Shown one piece after another: positions 1-12,079 of a stretch of DNA of 64,000 bases. The notes below the pieces were generated by a model that saw only the letters and a program-made list of their open reading frames with translations, had not been told where the DNA came from and did no database searches. The stretch's first letter is position 1; each line of letters opens with the position of its first letter. The translations under genes were made by a program, and so were the position numbers. Origin of the DNA: Desmodesmus armatus (Eukaryota > Chlorophyta > Chlorophyceae > Sphaeropleales > Scenedesmaceae); assembly GCA_007449985.2 (NCBI GenBank), contig VIIQ02000074.1:161947-225946 (forward strand). Direction: 5' to 3'.

Positions 1-241
1 AGTATGTACCTGGACCAGACACGTACCTGCAGCAACCTTGCGTGCAGCATCTGAGGTTTGCTCGAGGGTGTTTGGCGGTCTGTACATGTGGAGCAGGAGC
101 CTATCAGCAGGATCACCGGGCTCAACATTGCCATCAGCGGCAGCCACCTGCTGCTGCGGCGAGACGTCCAGATGGTACTTGGCTTGCCTGCGGCTGTTGC
201 CGGGTGCCACTGCTGTGGGGACACTGCCAGTCGCAGTGTCC

Positions 242-584
242 GGGGCCCCTTGTGCATGCTGCTGCCAGGGTGCCACTGCTGCGAGGACAATGCGTCTGGC
301 ACAGTTGCTCCTGCTGCTGTAGCGACAGGGCACAACCAGCAGTGCGGGATGGGGTCAAGGTCACATTGCATGGTCCTGACACGCTGTTGTATTGCTCCAA
401 TGAGGCATAGACACACTGTTACTAACTGCACCTGTGACCCAGCTCGCACCTGTTGCTGCCAAAGTAGACATCTCTGCGGCAGCGTCTGAATCCAGCTGGT
501 CCTTGGCTTGCCTGCAGCTGCGGGGCCCCTTGTGCACGCTGCTGCCGGGGTGCCACTGCTGAGGGGACTCTGCATCTGGCACAG
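242..584. repeat. Pair of imperfect 63-bp direct repeats
   Basis: The segment 242-304 recurs at 522-584 with 7 differences by eye. A shorter related stretch (TTGGCTTGCCTGC followed by a GCTG run) occurs near 180-195 and 503-519. On the minus strand both copies read as PDAxSxQQWHPGSSxHKGPR in an open frame, so they may be repeated coding modules of the minus-strand gene, but I found no splice sites that connect them. The remaining sequence of 1-634 is CTG/CAG-rich and shows nothing else I can support. Confidence 0.6.
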
Positions 585-700
585 ACGGGCCAGGCGCTGC
601 ATCAATGCGCCCACTGGGGTGTGCAGACTGCAAATCACATGGGAATCAGCAGAATGTGGGTGTCAGGACAGTCACCAGCATGGTTGGATAGGCACACACA

Positions 701-723
701 ATGATGATGATGATGATGATGAT
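701..723. repeat. (ATG)n microsatellite
   Basis: About seven and a half perfect ATG repeats. Read on the minus strand it would give a run of His, but it lies just below a good donor site (complement of 781-786), so it is probably intronic in the minus-strand gene. Confidence 0.85.
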
Positions 724-786
724 AACCAGGGGCACAGTGACAAACAAAGTGTTGCAAGGAGTCTGCTCGGCTTTTCAGGACTGTAC

Positions 787-3246
787 CTGCTGGTTGCATG
801 TCGTGCAAGTTGTGGTACTGCAGCAGAGCACTGACAAAGCCAGCCCTGATGCCAGCAAGCCATGCATGGCAGTAAGTACCCACCGACTGATCTGACTGCG
901 CATGCTGACGGCGCAAGCCATGCAGGCAGCTCAACACTGACTCCTTCCAGTGCTGCAACTGCGCCACGTTGACACCCAGAAGCAGCTGCACATCTGGCCG
1001 GCAGCAGGCATGGACCAAGGCGCACACATCTCTGAAGACTCCAAAGTAGTCACGTGAGTCGGCTGCGCCGTCAATCAGTGCCGCGCCCAGGGAATCAAGG
1101 TACTGCATGAGCCGAGGCACGGGCACCTGGTCAGCAGTGCAGTCACAGCCTGCAGCAGCAAACTCGGCCAGGAGGTGCAGCAGTCTGCATGAGCGGCCGC
1201 GGGTGGTGCTGCACCAGCAGGGCTCATCGGGCTGCTGCATGATGACACTGCAGAGAGCATGTGTGGCTAAGCTGTCGGGACCTGCTACAGCTGTGATCGA
1301 GCCCTCTGTGCCTGCTGCTGCCGAGCCACCATTCTCACATGACTCCACTGCTGCAGCGGCGCCTGCTGCTGCTGTTGCTGCCGCCAATGCTGCTGTGTAT
1401 GCCGCTGCTGCCATGTCCATATCTGCTGCATCCATGAGCTGGCGTGTGCGCACATCTCCTGCCAAGTCAACCAGCTCCCTGGCGACAGCATCATGCTGGG
1501 ACCGTGACAGCTCCTGCTGCAGCTGGCATGCTTTTGCCCGTGCTAATGTGAGCAGGGCTACTGTAGCAGAACTGATGCTGCTACTGCTGATGTGGCTGGT
1601 GTGTGCTGCCAGAGCTGTGGACAGAGAGACGGTCATGCACTCCATGAACCGCTTCACAACCTACACAACATGTACACACAGACAGCACACAGCAAGTAAT
1701 GATGGCCGGAAGGCCAGCAAGAAGACTAAGTGAACTGCACCGAAGCTGCATGATCATTCAATGACAGTGCTGCCAGTGAATATCAGTTTCTGCACAGCTG
1801 GTGCAATGCCGCTGCAGGTCGTCACAATGCCAACTCACCCCTCTAGACATATGGTTGGGTCCATCCAGCATCAGGTTGACACACACTGATATGCCTGGAT
1901 GGGCTGCAGACTTGCTGCCACGCGACTGCATGTGCAGCACGCCAATGGGCTGGCCAAGGCTCTCGGCCACCACCATCTTGCCAGGAATGGGTCCTTCACC
2001 AGGCTTGTGGCAGCTATGCAGACTTTTGTGCAGGGTCAGGAAGGTCAGGGCACACACAAACTCGCCCTCCACAAAGCCAGGCACCATGAAGCGCAGGGTT
2101 TTGCCAGAGCCAACGTGGGGTAGCCAGCCATTGCTGTCATAGAAGGGATTGTGGACACCGTATGACTCAGCGTCAGGATCGCTGCTCCCGGAAATGCTCA
2201 AAAGATGCCTGCGTGCAACAAGATTCACCAACCAGGTCAGCTGTCTGCTACTTCACAACCCCACTGTAGCAAACACAGACAGCATGATGTCAGCACAGCA
2301 ACACATCACTTGAAACACGTAACGACCAGGATCCATGCCATCCTGCAGCATGTCAACTGGTGCATGGCGCTGCAAGTAACTCACCGCAGTGAGCCGTCAT
2401 CAGCGTAGGGGACCTGCTTGGTGTCAAACGCCAGCTCCAGCACAGCCACCTCTTCGGAGGTGAGCATGGCCATCTCCTCCTCAAGCATCCACCACGTACT
2501 GCACAAACAGACATTTGGTCGGCAGGGAACTGTCACATGCCCGCAGCCGTGCACAGTAAAGTGCCGTGCACATTTCCTTGCAGCGCCCATGTCCTGCGTG
2601 ACATAAGATGGCCTGTAGCAATCAGACCAAAGCCGACATGCATAACAGAACAGATAACAGACAAGCTACTCACCCGCCATTGGCATGCAGCATTGCCAGT
2701 GTGCATTCGTACTGCTGGTAGCTCCTGCAGTCATGCGGGATCTCAGCCACCTACGACAGGACAGCACAACATAAGACATCAACCAGCTCACAAGCCAACA
2801 GCAAGCATGCAGCACTCTGTTACGTACATTAACGGGAAGCACCTTCAGGGTGTGGAGGCTTGTATGGAGGACCGCATGTTACAAAACGACTGCAGGGATG
2901 GGGGTGGACTGTCGTAGTTTCCACTGCACCTGCTTTTGGAGGGTATCACACCACAACGCCCTGTCTGCCACCAGTGCTAGCCGTTCGCTGACTCCATAAA
3001 AGGTGTCCTGCTGCTGCCCTGTAGTCAGCAGTTCCTGTATGTCACCGTCCTTGGGCTTCTGCAGATCACAACAGCAGCAACTTTGTTGATGATACCCACA
3101 TGAGACGGGAGGGACCGTGACAGGACAGCTGGTGCTGGAAGATCAAACACACTACTTACGAAGATGATAGCGTTTCTGAGTGTCCCATTCCAACCCTTTC
3201 CAAACCACCTAAGGAAGACAGGAAGAGGCACTCTCTTGAGCATCAT
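787..3246 (-). CDS. Multi-exon protein of unknown function (3' end not resolved)
   Basis: I do not recognise this protein. Exons with matching GT-AG borders, in transcription order: 3246-3160 (starts MMLKRVPLPVFLRWFGKGW), 3058-2930, a short exon ending at 2828, 2750-2674, 2498-2385, 2208-1839 and 1660-787. Phases join cleanly from 2750 down to 787, giving for example LHANGG|TWWMLEEEMAML and DDGSLR|HLLSISGSSD. The start is the first ATG of the first exon, with phase 0 into exon 2. The exon ending at 2828 is a problem: its acceptor needs either a weak site near 2860 or a different donor in exon 2, because the obvious acceptor leads into a stop. The long last exon is Ala- and Gln-rich and has no membrane segment that I can see. 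It ends at donor 786, so more coding exists at lower coordinates or outside the window. The gene is divergent from the RRM gene with 477 bp between start codons. Confidence 0.6.
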
Positions 3247-3723
3247 ATGGGGTCTGGTTGCCCGATCGAGGTCTGTGGGTTCAACTTCTGAATATAGTGA
3301 GTATTACTAGACACATATGAGTGCTGGCTGGTCGATGATTGGGTCGATTGTGCTGCTGATGCTAAAATGGCGGGTTGGCTAGGAGGGCACCAACAGCCTG
3401 GCGACAGCAAGTCGTGCACAACCAAGATCTAAGCTACTACAAGATTTATTCTGCTTGAAGCAGATACACATACTCCTGCCTTGACAGTCAAATGCGTGTG
3501 GTTATGACAAGCTGACTAGGACGAGGGCATACCACCAAATTCCGTGAGGCCCCAGCCCCCATCACTGTCAAGGCTAGTTAGACAAAAGCTTCCACTTAAG
3601 ATTGCTTTGGTTGTTCCGCCCTCGAGCATTGTGAGCAAGTCTGTGCCCGTGTGCCGATCTCTTCTTGAGCAAGCCGCATAGGAAAGACGCAACCACTGGT
3701 TAGGGCTCATTTCACACGGCGTC
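3247..3723. other. Divergent intergenic region
   Basis: This 477-bp gap separates the start codons of the two divergent genes and must hold both promoters and 5' UTRs. I see no clear TATA box, repeat or RNA gene in it. Confidence 0.5.
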
Positions 3724-5771
3724 ATGGCCCATCTAGCGCTATGGAGTATTCTGCAGTCGGGTGGCCAGGTAGAAGGACTCAACGGGCTGGCAACGCCGAG
3801 GAGTCTCCCCCAGAGCCCAACGTTCACACTGGATGACTCCGAGGACCAGCAGGAGGGCTGCCACTGCAGGTAAGGCAGCTTGCGTTTTCAGGCGTGCCCC
3901 CGTGGGCCCTGCACGTTGCCACAGGTACCCACCCTTTCCTGCTTGTTCATATTGCTCCTGCAGCAAAGCTGCAACGCTGCTGAGGGCTCTCCATATCGAG
4001 GGCCTGCCGCCCACGATGACTGCTGCCGAACTGTCCACGCTGATGGCTCCGTACGGCAACGTGCAGTATGCCGAGGTAAGAATGGTTCACAACAATGCCG
4101 CTGGGCTGGCAGCATCACAGCTACGGCTTCAGATGGGCAGTGCACCTAAAGCAGCAGCAGGCCCCACCCCCCTACACACCACCCCCCTGAATGCCCCTGT
4201 GTGTGCTTGTGAATGCTTGTTCTGTATGCAGGCCGCACCAGAGGCAGCAAAGAATGAGCTGGGCGAGCTTGTGCGCAAGCTGCATTGCTACGTGGTCTTC
4301 ACAGACCATGCTGGGGCATGCCAGGCCAAGCGCATTTTGCAGCTCACAGAGCAGGCAGCAGTCCTGGCAGGTTCAGCAGACGTGATGCGCGTGCGCTTCT
4401 GCAAGCCGCAGAACGTGACAGCGCTGTGCACACCCACATTCCGTGCCTTTGTGACAGCTCAGTGGGCGCAGTCTGCAGCAGTGGCCAAGGCCAGCCCAGA
4501 GTACAAGAAGGCGCTGTGCAGGGTCAATGCCCTGTTTGTCAGCAAGCTGCACCAGCACATCACCACAGCACGCCTGAACTCCCTCTTTGGCAAGTTCGGC
4601 CCCATGCTGGCCTGCGAGGTGGGTGGACTGCAGTTATCCTGGGTGCTGTGTGCGGAGTCCTTGGCAGCTGGGTGACTGTTGTTGCATTCGATGGGCACTT
4701 TGGGTATGCAGCACCAGGTGTCTTGTGTCATACATGCAGCTGCATGCTGGTGCTGTCCGTGGCAGCTGCTTTGGCAACATGCATTTGCCGCTTTGTCCTC
4801 ACTGTCTCGGGTGTGTCTTTACCGCAGGTCCAGTACCACAGCGACGGGCGCAGTGCTGGCCATGGCGTGGTGATCTACGAGACTATTGAGGACGCAGAGA
4901 AGGCCCTGGTGGGGACCAACGGGTACCGTCTGGAGGGGCGCACAATTGAGGTAAGCAGACCTCGCCTTGCGAGCCAGCAGCAGTGGTGCAGCTTTGGTAG
5001 GCGTGCGGGGTTGAGCAGCAGGTGCTGGTGTATTGTCAGGATGCCTGGCCAGGGCTTTAGGTGACAGCTGCTGGGGTGTGTGCTTCAGCAGTGGTCTCAT
5101 CCAGCGCTGGCTGCTTGTGCTGTCGCTGCTTTCGTCAGGTGACCCCGCTGCGACTGAAGAAGCTGCCCTCCAAGTTGGAGCACCTGAAGAACAAGATCAA
5201 GCGCCAGCCCCTGTCTGGTGACATGTCTGGCAGCGAGGACGGCAGCGGCAGCATCCCTGCCTGCTCTCCCAAGAGCATCATCGGCACGCCACCAACTCCC
5301 GCTGCCACAGCCGCCCTGTTGGGCCTCAACCGCCACCACCAGCAGCAGCAGCACGCGGCAGCCGCAGCCGCCGCTGCTGCCGCCATTCAGATGCAGCAGG
5401 GCATCATGCAGGGGCTGCAGCAGCAGATGCTGCTGCAGCAGGTCCAGCAGCAGATGGCCCTGCAGGCACACATGGCTGCTGCAGCAGCAGCTGCACAGGC
5501 CCACATGATGCCCCCACAGATGCCCAACATGGCAGCTGCTGCAGCAGCCGCTGCTAGCATGGCACCCGGCATGGGTGCCCCTACAGCTGCCATAATGCGC
5601 GCAGCTGCAGCAGGCATGTACCCTCCTGGCCCAGGCATGCCCTATGGTGCCCCCGGTCCCATGCGCCCACCTGGCCCGCCAGGCTACCCCACCCTGGACG
5701 TACTGCACCCTCTGGTGAAGCCCAATGGGGAGGTGGTGCCACCAGGCCTGGACCTGTCCTTCATCTCTTAG
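3724..5771 (+). CDS. RRM-type RNA-binding protein with Ala/Gln/Met-rich C-terminus
   Basis: Five exons: 3724-3869, 3964-4075, 4232-4618, 4828-4950 and 5139-5771, all with GT-AG borders and compatible phases, giving 466 residues. The start ATG opens the frame MAHLALWSILQSGGQ. RRM1 spans roughly residues 50-150 (LHIEGLPPTMTAAEL is the first strand and helix; CYVVFTDHAGACQA is the RNP1-like strand). RRM2 is about residues 184-262 (NALFVSKL as RNP2, GHGVVIYE as RNP1). In both, RNP1 lacks some of the usual aromatic residues, so RNA binding is inferred from the fold. From about residue 297 the chain is low-complexity poly-Ala, Gln and Met and then Pro/Gly-rich, as in many RNA-granule or poly(A)-linked factors. 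The protein is probably nuclear or cytoplasmic and acts in mRNA processing or stability. I cannot name an orthologue. Confidence 0.85.
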
Positions 5772-8700
5772 GTGTGCACCTGGGCACAAAACCTCGTCAC
5801 AGCGCCAGTGGCTGGCTGGCTGGCTGGTGTATCAGTATGGCGGGGTTGTACTCTTTCGTACTGGGTGGGGCATGGCGCGCTGTGTTCAGCAGTTTTGGGG
5901 TTGGCGCTGGGATGGTGGGGTCCTCTTTTTTGCTGGTTTTTGAGGTTGGGCTTGCTGTTGTGCGCAGCAGACACTGCTGCCTGGCATTTTCTCTGCTGTG
6001 CAGCTGTTCTTTTCACTGACACAGCAGCATGCAGCACGCCAGTTTGGGCGTGGTGTGCGATGTGCAATGAGGGGGGAGGGTGGGTGCGTGCGCGACGTTT
6101 GCTTGCTTCCATGTGTGCTCATCTCAGCTGTTCACCAGCAGCAGTGCTGGTCTGGCACCAGGCTTATGTCTGTCTCCTGCTCTTCAAATTTTCTCCTGCC
6201 CATTTTGTGGCAAGGCAGAGGCCGATTTTGTACGGCTGTTGGAGCAGTGAGGATCTGTATCAAGGTGGGGGATGTTTGTGGTTGTGAGCGAGTGGCTGCA
6301 TGGTGTCGTCCTTTGGGGCCAACCTGACTCTTGTTGCATTTAGGGTGTTGCGCATGTGGGTTTTTGTCGCGCAGCCTGCAGCAACATTGCAATACACGCG
6401 ATGTTGCTCAGGTGCTGTACCGGCTTCACATGGCATAGCACAGTTTTCCCCGCCACGCCATGACCATCCTGCATGGCACCATATACACACATTGTTGTGA
6501 GTGAGAGGGCATGCATGGCGTGATGCAGTGTGAGCGAAGGGCATAGCTGTGAGACGTACAGGGGCAGTCCCGGCGAGTTGTGCCTAAGGAGGTTGTGGTT
6601 GGTGCCATGTATGGTCGTGGCTCTGGGTGGATGGGTGGCCCTGTGCATCGTCCATGTGCATGCACAGGATGTGTCGGTCGTCTGTGCCTGCTGTATGTGC
6701 TGGTGTGTGTGTCTCAGTGTCTCCTTTTCATTGGCAGCACTGCATGTGTGCACCTGACCCTGTTTCCTGCAAACGGGGAGCAGCGCAATTCACACTCTCT
6801 GGGTGCCTTGTTGTTCAGCAACATTTGCCTGTGCGTTTCTAGCAGTAACAGTAGCGTGTGGGGTGGGTGTGTGTGCCTTTGTGGGTGGGCTGTGGCTGTG
6901 TGTATCAACTCTTGTCTAGATCTGCTGCGCTGCAGGTTGCTGCAGACGTGCGCAGCGGGGCAGCTTGGTGGGCGGGTGAGTGTGGCTTGTGCTGTGCAGT
7001 GCTGCACTTGCTGTTGTGCTTTACAACTGCAGTTTTTGCCCTGTTCTCCTGCCTGGTGCCCTCGCCCTAATCAGCGGGCTGGGCGGTGAACAGTTGATCA
7101 TGCAGGAGCTTGGCGTCCGCCACTGCGGGTTGGCCGAATGCCAGATTTTGCGTCTGCTGCTCGCTTGCCTTGCCGCCGGTGTGCCTGGTGAGCGTATTTT
7201 CGGCCACCGGGCGATGAAGCGGCTTGTGCCGTTGCGCGGCCCTCAATGTTTGTACAACTTAGGGCAACTCCCCTGTCGTGTCGCTGTGGCTTTGACTGGG
7301 GCTGTGTGGCACCTGTGTGTACTGTTTTCTGTGTGTTTCAGCAATTTGACAAAGCATTTCTGGGCGTTGTTGCTCCTGATTGTCCCTACCGACGCAGCTG
7401 GCCTGTTCCAAGGCAGCCAGGCTATGGCCACGCCCGAGGCAGCGATGCAGAGGGACGGCAATCCGCCCCTGCATTGCACCATCGGATTTTGGCACTTTGG
7501 CCATAGCCTGGCGCGCCTACTGAATGGCCAGCTGCCCAGCTGCTGCTGCCGCCTAAAACTTCACGCACATCAGGCAGGCGCGGAATTTTCCTGGTCGTGT
7601 GTGGTGCGACTGTGTGTGGGGCGCATGGCGCTTATTCTGCGTGCGTGGAGAGGTTCCATGCTGCAGAGAGAGGGCATATGTGGAGCAGTATTCCAGTCTG
7701 ATCAGTATCTGCTGTGCAACCCAGCGTTTGTGCGTGGTGGTCTCACTATATGCTCACAGGGCAGGGCGCAGTGCATGGTGGCACGGAATTGCAGCTGCCT
7801 GGCGCTATGCAGGCAGGCCTGCCTAATGCCCGCAGGCTGTGAGTGGCAACAGATGCAGCCGGCGGCTTTTGTCTGATCCCTTTTTCTTGCGTCATATCTG
7901 TCGCGCTGGGATATGCCAACACATGCGCTGCACGAAGTGCTCCTGGTCTTTTGCCCTCAGGTGCCTATCTGGTGTTGAGGTGTGTTGGTGTTGAGTGGGT
8001 GGGAGTGGGCGCTGTTTGAGGCCAGGTGTGACCTTCCAACCAACATTGCCGTGGTCCCATCCCGTGCCAGCATGTTGCCCCAGTGGGTCACAGCAGCCCT
8101 GTACAACAGCGGGGTGTTGCTGCTGTGGCCAACCAGTGTAGCAACTGCATGTTGGCGGGATCTGTTGGTGGTCGTGCACCACAGTATTGGTGGCAGTTTT
8201 GGCATGCAAGGGCGTTGCTGGGAAGGTGGCAGGCGCAGGTGATGGCCCGATGGAATTGGTGCTTCTGTGTGACTATGCCTGCTTTTGTGTTCCGGTACAG
8301 TGTCCGGTGCAGGTTTTTGCTCATGTGCGTGTGTCTGGTTACTGTTCATATCACCTTGGGTTGCTTGTTGGCAGGGGGGTTGGGCAATTGTATGTGCATG
8401 ATGCCTCATGTGTTGTTTTTTGCTCGCAACGCAGCTGCAGGCCACGTGTAAGTATTGTGCTCCACTCTCTTCTGTGCATCTGCGCTCTGGTGGTTCTGCA
8501 ATATTGGACACCCTGGGTGCTGCTGACGACACTTTTGCTCACACACATGTGATGGTGGAGTGTTCTTGTGTGGCACTAGCGTTTTTCATGCATAGCGAAG
8601 CCCTGCAGTGTGGCTTCACCAGCTGCCTGCAGAGGCTTGGGGTTTTTCTCCCGAGGCCCATCTGGGTCCTCGCAACCCCATTGTTGTTTGCCTGCGTGTC

Positions 8701-9562
8701 CTGCATGCGGCCATGCTCAACTGTGCAACACACTCACAAGAGTGCAGCACCAGTGGCTGGAGTGCACTCCATGCTGTGTTGCCTGTGCTGACAGTCGCAA
8801 ATGGTGGTATGGGTGCATGTCGTTTGGCTGGGGCAGGTGTTGGCTTGGGGCAGTCGACCACATGCAATCAATTGGGGCAGCAGCATGTTGTCTGGCACGC
8901 CTGTCTGCTACAGGGCCAGCGACCAGCTGTGGAATGGGCCCCTCTGTGGCTCTGCAAGATTGTGTGAGAGGTAGTGGTCAGCAACCTGCAAGCGTATCGC
9001 TTTTTGATGCAGCTGCATGCTTTTCAATGGCAGTGCTGACTGCTGCAGCGTGGTTGGTGTTCCGTGCCTGGGCTCGACTGGTGAGGCTGACCCTTTTTTT
9101 ACATCCTTGCGACTCGCATGCGCCCCTGGGCATGCTGTTTGTCAGGAGGCAGCTCCACAGCTGCCTGTGCATGGCCCTGCTGTCTGCCCATTGCGATGCC
9201 TCCTTTCCTGTGCCACTGCGGCATTTTGTTGCCTGCGCACGCATGTGCGATTTTTGTGGAGGCTGTTGAGTCGCACCATCTGCCTCTCTTCATGGCTGCC
9301 GTCCTATTGTCATGGCGGCCACTGCATGGTTGGCGCGTGGTTGCTGCAAATGCAAACTCCTGGGATCCTTCCGGTCACGTGCCAGGCTGGCTGGCTTGTT
9401 TGGTGGTGCAGGTGTGCGATGCACGGGTTCAAGACACAAGCTGTGTTGGTGGCCAGGTTGAAGGTGCGTCATGGTCGTCGCACCATGTCTAGGGTTTTAT
9501 GATATCACTGTGTTCCTCCTTGTTTGCAGGACTGTTAGTGTTGATTTTGCGCCAGTGTGTAA
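5772..9562 (+). other. 3.8-kb T/G-rich gene-free stretch, candidate long 3' UTR
   Basis: The plus strand is strongly T/G-rich and poor in A over almost the whole stretch, so chance open frames are common, but none has a recognisable protein. By eye TGTAA occurs only at 8447-8451 and 9558-9562. The composition stays the same up to the second one and changes soon after it, which fits a very long 3' UTR of the RRM gene. A non-coding transcript or an intron-rich unrecognised gene is possible. Confidence 0.45.
9558..9562 (+). terminator. TGTAA poly(A) signal candidate
   Basis: TGTAA is the usual green-algal polyadenylation signal. It is followed by ATGAATAAAG and sits where the T/G-rich composition ends. 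It may close the transcript of the RRM gene. Confidence 0.4.
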
Positions 9563-9976
9563 CATGAATAAAGACAGTGTTGAGGCCGGCTCCGCTTGAT
9601 GGTCTTGATTGTGTGAGCATCAACATGGATGCTGTAGCCACCAGTGCAACTCAACTAGAGTTAATCCAAGCAGCAGAGAACTCAATTGGCAGAGCACTTG
9701 ATCCAGGATTGGCACAACATAGTCAGACAACAGTCCTACAACAACAACAATGTCCTGTCAACACCTCCCCTTGGGGCCTGCAGTGCACAGACAGCAGTCA
9801 AACATGACCATGTCAACTGTGCTGCATCTACATTCCTTGCTGCGCCAGACAACCGTGATTAAATTCAAAGTACCTGATTCGCGCAGCCACGCCCCTCTGC
9901 CTCCGTCCTAGCCCAAGCTGTCCAACTGCGATCTGACTGGGTGCATCGTAGCTGGCTTGGTTGAGGGACGCACAAA
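9563..9976. other. Intergenic region upstream of the complex I gene
   Basis: This 414-bp gap should contain the promoter and 5' UTR of the ESSS-like gene. I see no motif, repeat or RNA gene that I can support. Confidence 0.4.
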
Positions 9977-11398
9977 ATGGCGTCCCTCATGCGTAGAGTA
10001 AGCACCCAGCTCCTCCGTAGTCCCCAGCAACGCGGTGGTCACGGCTGGCCTGGGGGCTCCTTCTGGTCGGAGGGCACCCAAACAGGCAGGAATGGCTACA
10101 TCTTTGGCGAGTCCCCGCCTCCCCCTGGCCAGAAGCGAAAATGGGAGAGCTGGGAGCTTCCATTGTGAGTCAACACAGGCCCCACGCGGGCCCCTCAGCT
10201 GCTACAACAGCTACTGCTTTGCTGCTGTTGCTGTGCTGCCAGGGTGTCAATGGTGGGAGAACCATGAGGGTGGGGTCAGGAAGGGTTGAGGATAGCAGGA
10301 GGTACCGTCATTGACGTATTTGTGCCTCTCAGATTCCTCCTCCTGTCTTTCACTCGCCAATACAGGCATGCCTGCCTGCCCTGTCGCACTCTCCAGCGTG
10401 TCAACCTGCAACCCCCTCCCCACATGCTCCAGCAACGCTGTCTGACGACTGGGCACTCCTATGTATCACACCTTCCTGTCATGTTCCTGCTACAGCTACA
10501 CCACAATGGGGATTTGCTCCCTGGTCGCTTACCTCATCGTGAATGGGCCAGAGGAGAACACTGTGGCTGGTGCAGCGCGCCCCCATGCCCTCAGGGAGAT
10601 TGAGGAGGAGGACGCTGTCTTTGCAGACTATGCTGCTGACAAGCAGCTGCAGCAGAGCACAGCAGCAAGCCTCAAGGCACAGGGCAAGCACCCAGACAGG
10701 TGCGGCAGAGTGCTGGTGACGTTGAGTTGTGAGTTGTGGCAGTTACAGACAGTGTGAGAGTGGTGACCAAGGGGAGCTACGCACTTGACATTGACGATGG
10801 AGCAGGGGATGTGGCTGTTCCGCAGTTGCTATGACGGCACTGTTAGATATCGCAGCAGGAGCGCACCTGCGGCATGTTGTGAACAGCAGCCCCAAGAGTG
10901 TTGTCAGTATGGCACGGCACCATGCGCCCTGGCAGTGACAAAGTTGGTGTTGCAAATGTTGCTGTTTGGGGGGTGGGGGCCTGCGATTGTTGAGTGCCAG
11001 GTACGGTGGATGGTAGTGCTGATGAAAAGGGTGGTGGATGGGTGGGGCGTGGTTATTGGGGGGGGGGGAGGGGGGCAGGCCCACTGGGTGTCGGGTGTGC
11101 AGGGGTTGGTAGTGATGCTTGCCAGTTGTTGAACGCTTAACGTTTTTTTTGGCCGCTTGTCTGCGCTGAGCAACATGTGCCTGCGCAGGTCGGCAGGGAA
11201 GATAGCAAGCCCGCAGGAGGGTGGCAAAGTGGTTGCGCTTTCTGCAGGAACAGAATGTGGCTTGTTTAGCAGCACTGCTTTGTAGTTCAGCTTGCACTCA
11301 CTGCCTGTTTTTGCTGTTGTTTTCGTAGGTACTATGATGAGATCATGAGCCGGTATGAGTTTGATGTGCTGAAGGCAAAGTATGCAGGGGCCGCCTGA
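9977..11398 (+). CDS. Plant-type ESSS/NDUFB11-like subunit of mitochondrial complex I
   Basis: Three exons, 9977-10164, 10496-10699 and 11329-11398, join in phase to 153 residues. The core GYIFGESPPPPGQKRKWESW followed by ELPFYTTMGICSLVAYLIV resembles the plant ESSS subunit of NADH:ubiquinone oxidoreductase, an accessory subunit of the membrane arm in the inner mitochondrial membrane. The N-terminus (MASLMRRVSTQLLRSPQQR) is rich in Arg and Ser with no acidic residue, typical of a mitochondrial presequence. One membrane helix (about residues 66-82) is followed by a charged C-terminal part ending in EFDVLKAKYAGAA. This layout, a single helix with a hydrophilic tail, is usual for the family. Other small complex I accessory subunits are possible but fit less well. 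The frame and splice sites are clear, and the family assignment is from memory of the motif. Confidence 0.78.
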
Positions 11399-11420
11399 GC
11401 CCCAGCCCAGCTGCACTGAC

Positions 11421-11421
<1 letters not shown>

Positions 11422-11464
<43 letters not shown>

Positions 11465-11467
11465 TTG
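11422..11467. repeat. (CAG)n microsatellite in 3' UTR
   Basis: About twelve CAG units followed by CAA and two more CAG lie 24 bp after the ESSS-like stop codon, so the tract is in the 3' UTR and is not translated. Confidence 0.9.
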
Positions 11468-11536
11468 AAGATTACCTGGTCTGGTCCAAACATGCTGAGG
11501 TCACGTGCTGGCGAGTAAGCCAGCTGTGTGTATGTG

Positions 11537-11541
11537 TGTAA
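11537..11541 (+). terminator. TGTAA poly(A) signal of the ESSS-like gene
   Basis: First TGTAA after the stop codon, 139 bp downstream, within a TGTGTG-rich context. The rest of 11542-12079 shows no gene or repeat that I can support and should contain the promoter of the next gene. Confidence 0.5.
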
Positions 11542-12079
11542 GACACTAAGCTATGTGTGTGTATCGAGCGCTTGAACTGATAGGATGTGGGTCCAGCTGG
11601 TGCATGCACTTGAGTTGGCGGCGTGGTTGAATGCACAACAGAGTGGGTGCTCTAGCTGTGCCGCGGCACTGCAGCCCACACTGTGACCCACCCCATGGGT
11701 TGTGCCAAGCTAGCCTTTCAGCTGAAAGGCTGGGGGACTGATCAGCTGCGTCTGCGTGGATGATTTTTGGGAGGGTGTGTGACGTAGCCTGGAGTAACAG
11801 GACCATTGTGGTCAGTGCCATGGCATGCTTGCCTTACGCTGTCAACTGTGGAGCTAGCTGACTGGGATAGCTGTCGTCTGGGCTGAGCAAGAAACAGTCT
11901 ATCTGCCTTTCTTGCTATGGCGTGCAGACACAGGCTGTAGCAACTGTCATTTCCAAAACGCAACTTGACAAGTGAGGGGCACTATGCTTGTATACATCCA
12001 GGTTTTCAATGTAGTATGGAGAGGGCCGAAACCACGATCTATGGCGATGTGATGAAATGCAAGACCTTTGATCGCACAA

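Noticed and set aside
5097..5789. 230-codon frame antisense to the RRM gene
   Set aside because: Complement of the CAG/GCN low-complexity exon. No protein family is visible.
6980..7876. 298-codon plus-strand frame in the T/G-rich tract
   Set aside because: Cys/Leu/Val-rich translation typical of T/G-biased non-coding sequence, without domains or splice structure.
11058..11079. G-run as a functional G-quadruplex
   Set aside because: It lies within an intron of the ESSS-like gene and nothing in the sequence points to a role beyond composition.
10743..11422. Pro/His-rich open frames on the minus strand
   Set aside because: They cover intron 2 and the last exon of the ESSS-like gene and arise from G-runs on the plus strand.
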